DNA from: Gammaproteobacteria bacterium
GTDB lineage: Bacteria; Pseudomonadota; Gammaproteobacteria; SZUA-229
Assembly (NCBI GenBank): GCA_011051475.1
Contig: DRLE01000237.1
Coordinates: 1 to 7,192, forward strand
Length of the DNA: 7,192 bases
Reading direction: 5' to 3'
Part shown: positions 5,222 through 7,192 of the stretch, in pieces
Layout of the letters: the number at the start of each line of letters is the position of its first letter
How positions within the stretch are numbered: the first letter of the stretch is position 1
The notes under the pieces: generated by a model
Told to the model about the DNA's origin: nothing
Databases searched by the model: none
What the model saw: the letters and a program-made list of their open reading frames with translations, nothing else
Position numbers and translations under genes: made by a program

Positions 5222-6934
5222 TTAGTGTTTACTCGATGGCGGACTGTAGTGATCATAGGTATTGCTGGCATCTGGCGACAGGTAGGTAAGCTTGCCGCCC
5301 ATCACGGTGCCAAGTACGCGGATTTTGTCCAGCCTGGCCGGATCGTGGGTTAGCGGGTTTTCACTGAGTATGACGAAGTCTGCATACTTGCCCGGTTCAA
5401 GCGAGCCTGCGTCCTTTTCGATGCCCAGCACTTCGGCGGCACCGACGGTATAGGCATGCAGGGCCTGTTCCGGCGTGATACGGAGGTCGTGTCCCAGATC
5501 CTTGCCCGAAGAAGTTTTGCGGTTGACTGCTACCCACATGGAGTGCAAGGGCTCTGGCGGTGTGACCGGCGGGTCATTGTGGATGGCGTAGGGAATACCA
5601 TGTTCGATGGCGCTGCGGATATCGGAGATATGTGCTGCGCGCTGCGGGCCGATCAGCAGGTCGCGGTGCATATCGCCCCAGTAATAGACATGGTCGGTAA
5701 AGAAGGTCATGCCAATATTACCCATCTTTTCGATGCGGTCGAACTGGTCTTCACGCACATACTGGCAGTGGATCAGGTGCGGGCGAATCGTCTTGTTGCC
5801 GGTCTTCTTGCGCGCGTAGTCGATAGCGTTCAGCGCCAGGTCCATGGCAGCGTCGCCATTGGCGTGTATGGCCGGGGTAAAGCCCAGATTCAGCATTTTC
5901 GTGACCTGCCGGTTGAAATCTTCCTGCGTACCGCGCGCGCCCTTGCGGGTATCGGCTTCGAGCTTGTAGTAGGGTTGGGTGAAATAACCGGTGCCGCCCT
6001 GGGTGGAGCCGTCGGTCCAGGTCTTCACATATTTAACCTTGAACAGGCTGGTTTCATAGTTATGCGCCTGTCCGGCGACTTCCGCGAAACCGGGCATGGT
6101 AACGAACAGGCCGCCAAGAAGGCGTACCGGGAAGTCCGGTTCACTGCTGGCTTCCTCGGCGAGTTTGAGCATATTGGCGTTCATGAAAGCCAGCTCGGTG
6201 ACTGTGGTGAAACCGCGGGCGGCGCGGTATTCGCCGGACTGGCGAATGATATCGACGGTGGAAGCGGGTAAGGGGGATACCTGCATCCAGGCGGGCATGC
6301 CCTTGAGATAGCCGGTGAAATTGCCGTTCTCGTCCTTTTCAAAACTGCCTCCTTTCGGATCGCGCGTGTCCTTGCTGATGCCGGCTTTCTCCAGCGCCTT
6401 GCTGTTGACATAGGCGCCATGCCCGCTCATGTGCCAGACGATGACAGGCGTATTGGGAAACATGGCATCCAGTTCCTGCAGGGTCGGACCGCGCTTCTCT
6501 ACGTAGAGCGTGGGGTCGATGGCGAAGGCCTTGATCCAGCCATCGTTGCCGGGGCGTATCTTACTCAGCGCCGCAAGTGCGTCTTTCAGTTTCGGGTATC
6601 TGAACGGTGTGATATCCGGCAGGGTCAGGATGCCGCCATGCAATATCATGTGGTCATGGCTTTCGATAAATCCAGGGGTGACCGTGTGACCCTGCAGATC
6701 GTAGTACTCGTAATCCTTGCCCGCGGCTTTTTTTACCGCCGCCAGATCGCCCACTGCCAGAATACGGCCATTTCGTACAGCCATGGCAGAAGCTCTGGGC
6801 TGCTTCGGGTTCATGGTGATGATATGGCCATTGGCATAGATGGCGACATTCTCGACATTGGCCAGGGCAGCGCCCGAGATAAACATCAGGGCACCCAGTA
6901 CTGCGCTGTAGAAATGTTTGCTGTATTGGCTCAT
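5222..6934 (-). CDS. Exported YtcJ-like (Amidohydro_3) metal-dependent amidohydrolase
   Basis: A 570-residue protein. Residues 1-25 form a Sec signal peptide (basic start, hydrophobic AVLGALMFISGAALA) with likely cleavage after ALA-25, so it probably works in the periplasm. The mature part is the amidohydrolase fold: N-terminal beta-sandwich strands (AIYANGHIITMNP), then the metal-binding HxH as H93-D-H95 in PGFIESHDH. Next come K304 in VKTWTDGS, H357 in AIHANGDAAMD, H389 in RPHLIHCQ and D454 in AIHNDPPVTPPEPLHSM, in family order. The C-terminal sandwich returns with SLEPGKYADFVILSENPL. The family hydrolyses C-N bonds in varied small amides and cyclic compounds; the substrate here cannot be inferred. 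ATG 6934 is supported by AGGAG 6 nt upstream. A related gene ends 46 bp upstream on the same strand, probably one operon. No catalytic residue appears missing. Confidence 0.92.
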   Translation of the reverse strand: MSQYSKHFYSAVLGALMFISGAALANVENVAIYANGHIITMNPKQPRASAMAVRNGRILAVGDLAAVKKAAGKDYEYYDLQGHTVTPGFIESHDHMILHGGILTLPDITPFRYPKLKDALAALSKIRPGNDGWIKAFAIDPTLYVEKRGPTLQELDAMFPNTPVIVWHMSGHGAYVNSKALEKAGISKDTRDPKGGSFEKDENGNFTGYLKGMPAWMQVSPLPASTVDIIRQSGEYRAARGFTTVTELAFMNANMLKLAEEASSEPDFPVRLLGGLFVTMPGFAEVAGQAHNYETSLFKVKYVKTWTDGSTQGGTGYFTQPYYKLEADTRKGARGTQEDFNRQVTKMLNLGFTPAIHANGDAAMDLALNAIDYARKKTGNKTIRPHLIHCQYVREDQFDRIEKMGNIGMTFFTDHVYYWGDMHRDLLIGPQRAAHISDIRSAIEHGIPYAIHNDPPVTPPEPLHSMWVAVNRKTSSGKDLGHDLRITPEQALHAYTVGAAEVLGIEKDAGSLEPGKYADFVILSENPLTHDPARLDKIRVLGTVMGGKLTYLSPDASNTYDHYSPPSSKH

Positions 6935-6940
6935 ATCTGG

Positions 6941-6945
6941 CTCCT
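6941..6945 (-). promoter_or_regulatory. Ribosome binding site of the complete amidohydrolase
   Basis: AGGAG on the minus strand (within ATAACAGGAGCCAGATATG), 6 nt before the ATG at 6934. It fixes the start just ahead of a well-formed signal peptide. Confidence 0.7.
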
Positions 6946-6980
6946 GTTATGTTGTTTGCGCCTGCTGGTAATGCTTTAGT

Positions 6981-7192
6981 CTACGGATGTTTGTAAACCG
7001 TCTGGCCTTCCTTGATGGTTTCCAGCACCTTGATGTCCTTGAGCTTCATCGGATCGATGTTCAGCGGGTTGTCGGACAGCACCACGAAATCGGCCAGTTT
7101 GCCGGGTTCGATACTGCCCTTGATTTTTTCCTCTTTCAGCTGATAAGCCGCATTGATGGTGCTGGCCTTGAGCGCGTCCATGACGCTGATGC
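6981..7192 (-). CDS. Second amidohydrolase, C-terminal part only (gene continues beyond the window)
   Basis: The frame is open from the right edge to TAG at 6981-6983. It encodes 70 residues (ISVMDALKASTINAAYQL to VYKHP) that match the end of an amidohydrolase: the last barrel helix (MDALKASTINAAY) and the returning beta-sandwich (GSIEPGKLADFVVLSDNPL). The methionine at 7181 is inside this conserved helix and is not a start. About half the residues in the final 40 or so match the same region of the complete amidohydrolase downstream, so the two are paralogs but not a recent duplication. Metal-binding residues lie outside the window. The gene is 46 bp upstream of the complete one and co-oriented, consistent with a two-gene operon. 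The function of this copy cannot be stated more closely. Confidence 0.9.
   Translation of the reverse strand, partial: ISVMDALKASTINAAYQLKEEKIKGSIEPGKLADFVVLSDNPLNIDPMKLKDIKVLETIKEGQTVYKHP

Noticed and set aside
5456..6271. A 271-codon plus-strand frame opposite the amidohydrolase
   Set aside because: It is antisense to the conserved amidohydrolase, has no recognisable family features, and is explained by codon bias. The same applies to plus-strand 6419-6979 and minus-strand 3261-3899.

Overview
The window looks like ordinary chromosomal DNA from a fairly GC-rich gammaproteobacterium. I infer this from protein similarity, codon style and the type of intergenic repeats; the genus cannot be read from the sequence. 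There are no rRNA, tRNA, phage, transposase or CRISPR features. The genes are transporters and exported hydrolases, and the most unusual content is a cluster of interspersed non-coding repeats.

Left part (1-3893, plus strand): the 3' end of a periplasmic adaptor gene (membrane fusion protein) overlaps by one base the start of a complete 1082-residue RND inner-membrane efflux permease. The two form an adaptor-permease operon that would work with an outer-membrane TolC-type channel not visible here.

Middle (3894-5221): gene-poor and repeat-rich. It holds two small minus-strand transporter genes, a 98-residue SemiSWEET/PQ-loop protein (4245-4541) and a 105-residue SMR protein of the Gdx/SugE guanidinium-exporter type (4805-5122). 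Around them lie related short repeats: a 67-bp direct repeat in two copies, two more divergent copies of its GC-rich core, a perfect 32-bp inverted repeat whose right arm supplies the last seven codons and the stop of the SemiSWEET gene, two short ATTGC...GCAAT elements, and a 32-bp near-perfect hairpin nested inside a larger inverted repeat. Several copies lie at or within about 12 bp of stop codons.

Right part (5222-7192, minus strand): two tandem amidohydrolases of the YtcJ-like (Amidohydro_3) type. The downstream one is complete (570 aa, with a signal peptide). The upstream one is represented only by its C-terminal 70 residues and runs off the window. The 46-bp gap suggests co-transcription. 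Their substrates cannot be deduced. No gene system here is clearly new; the repeat mosaic and its use as coding and possibly promoter sequence deserve the closest look.
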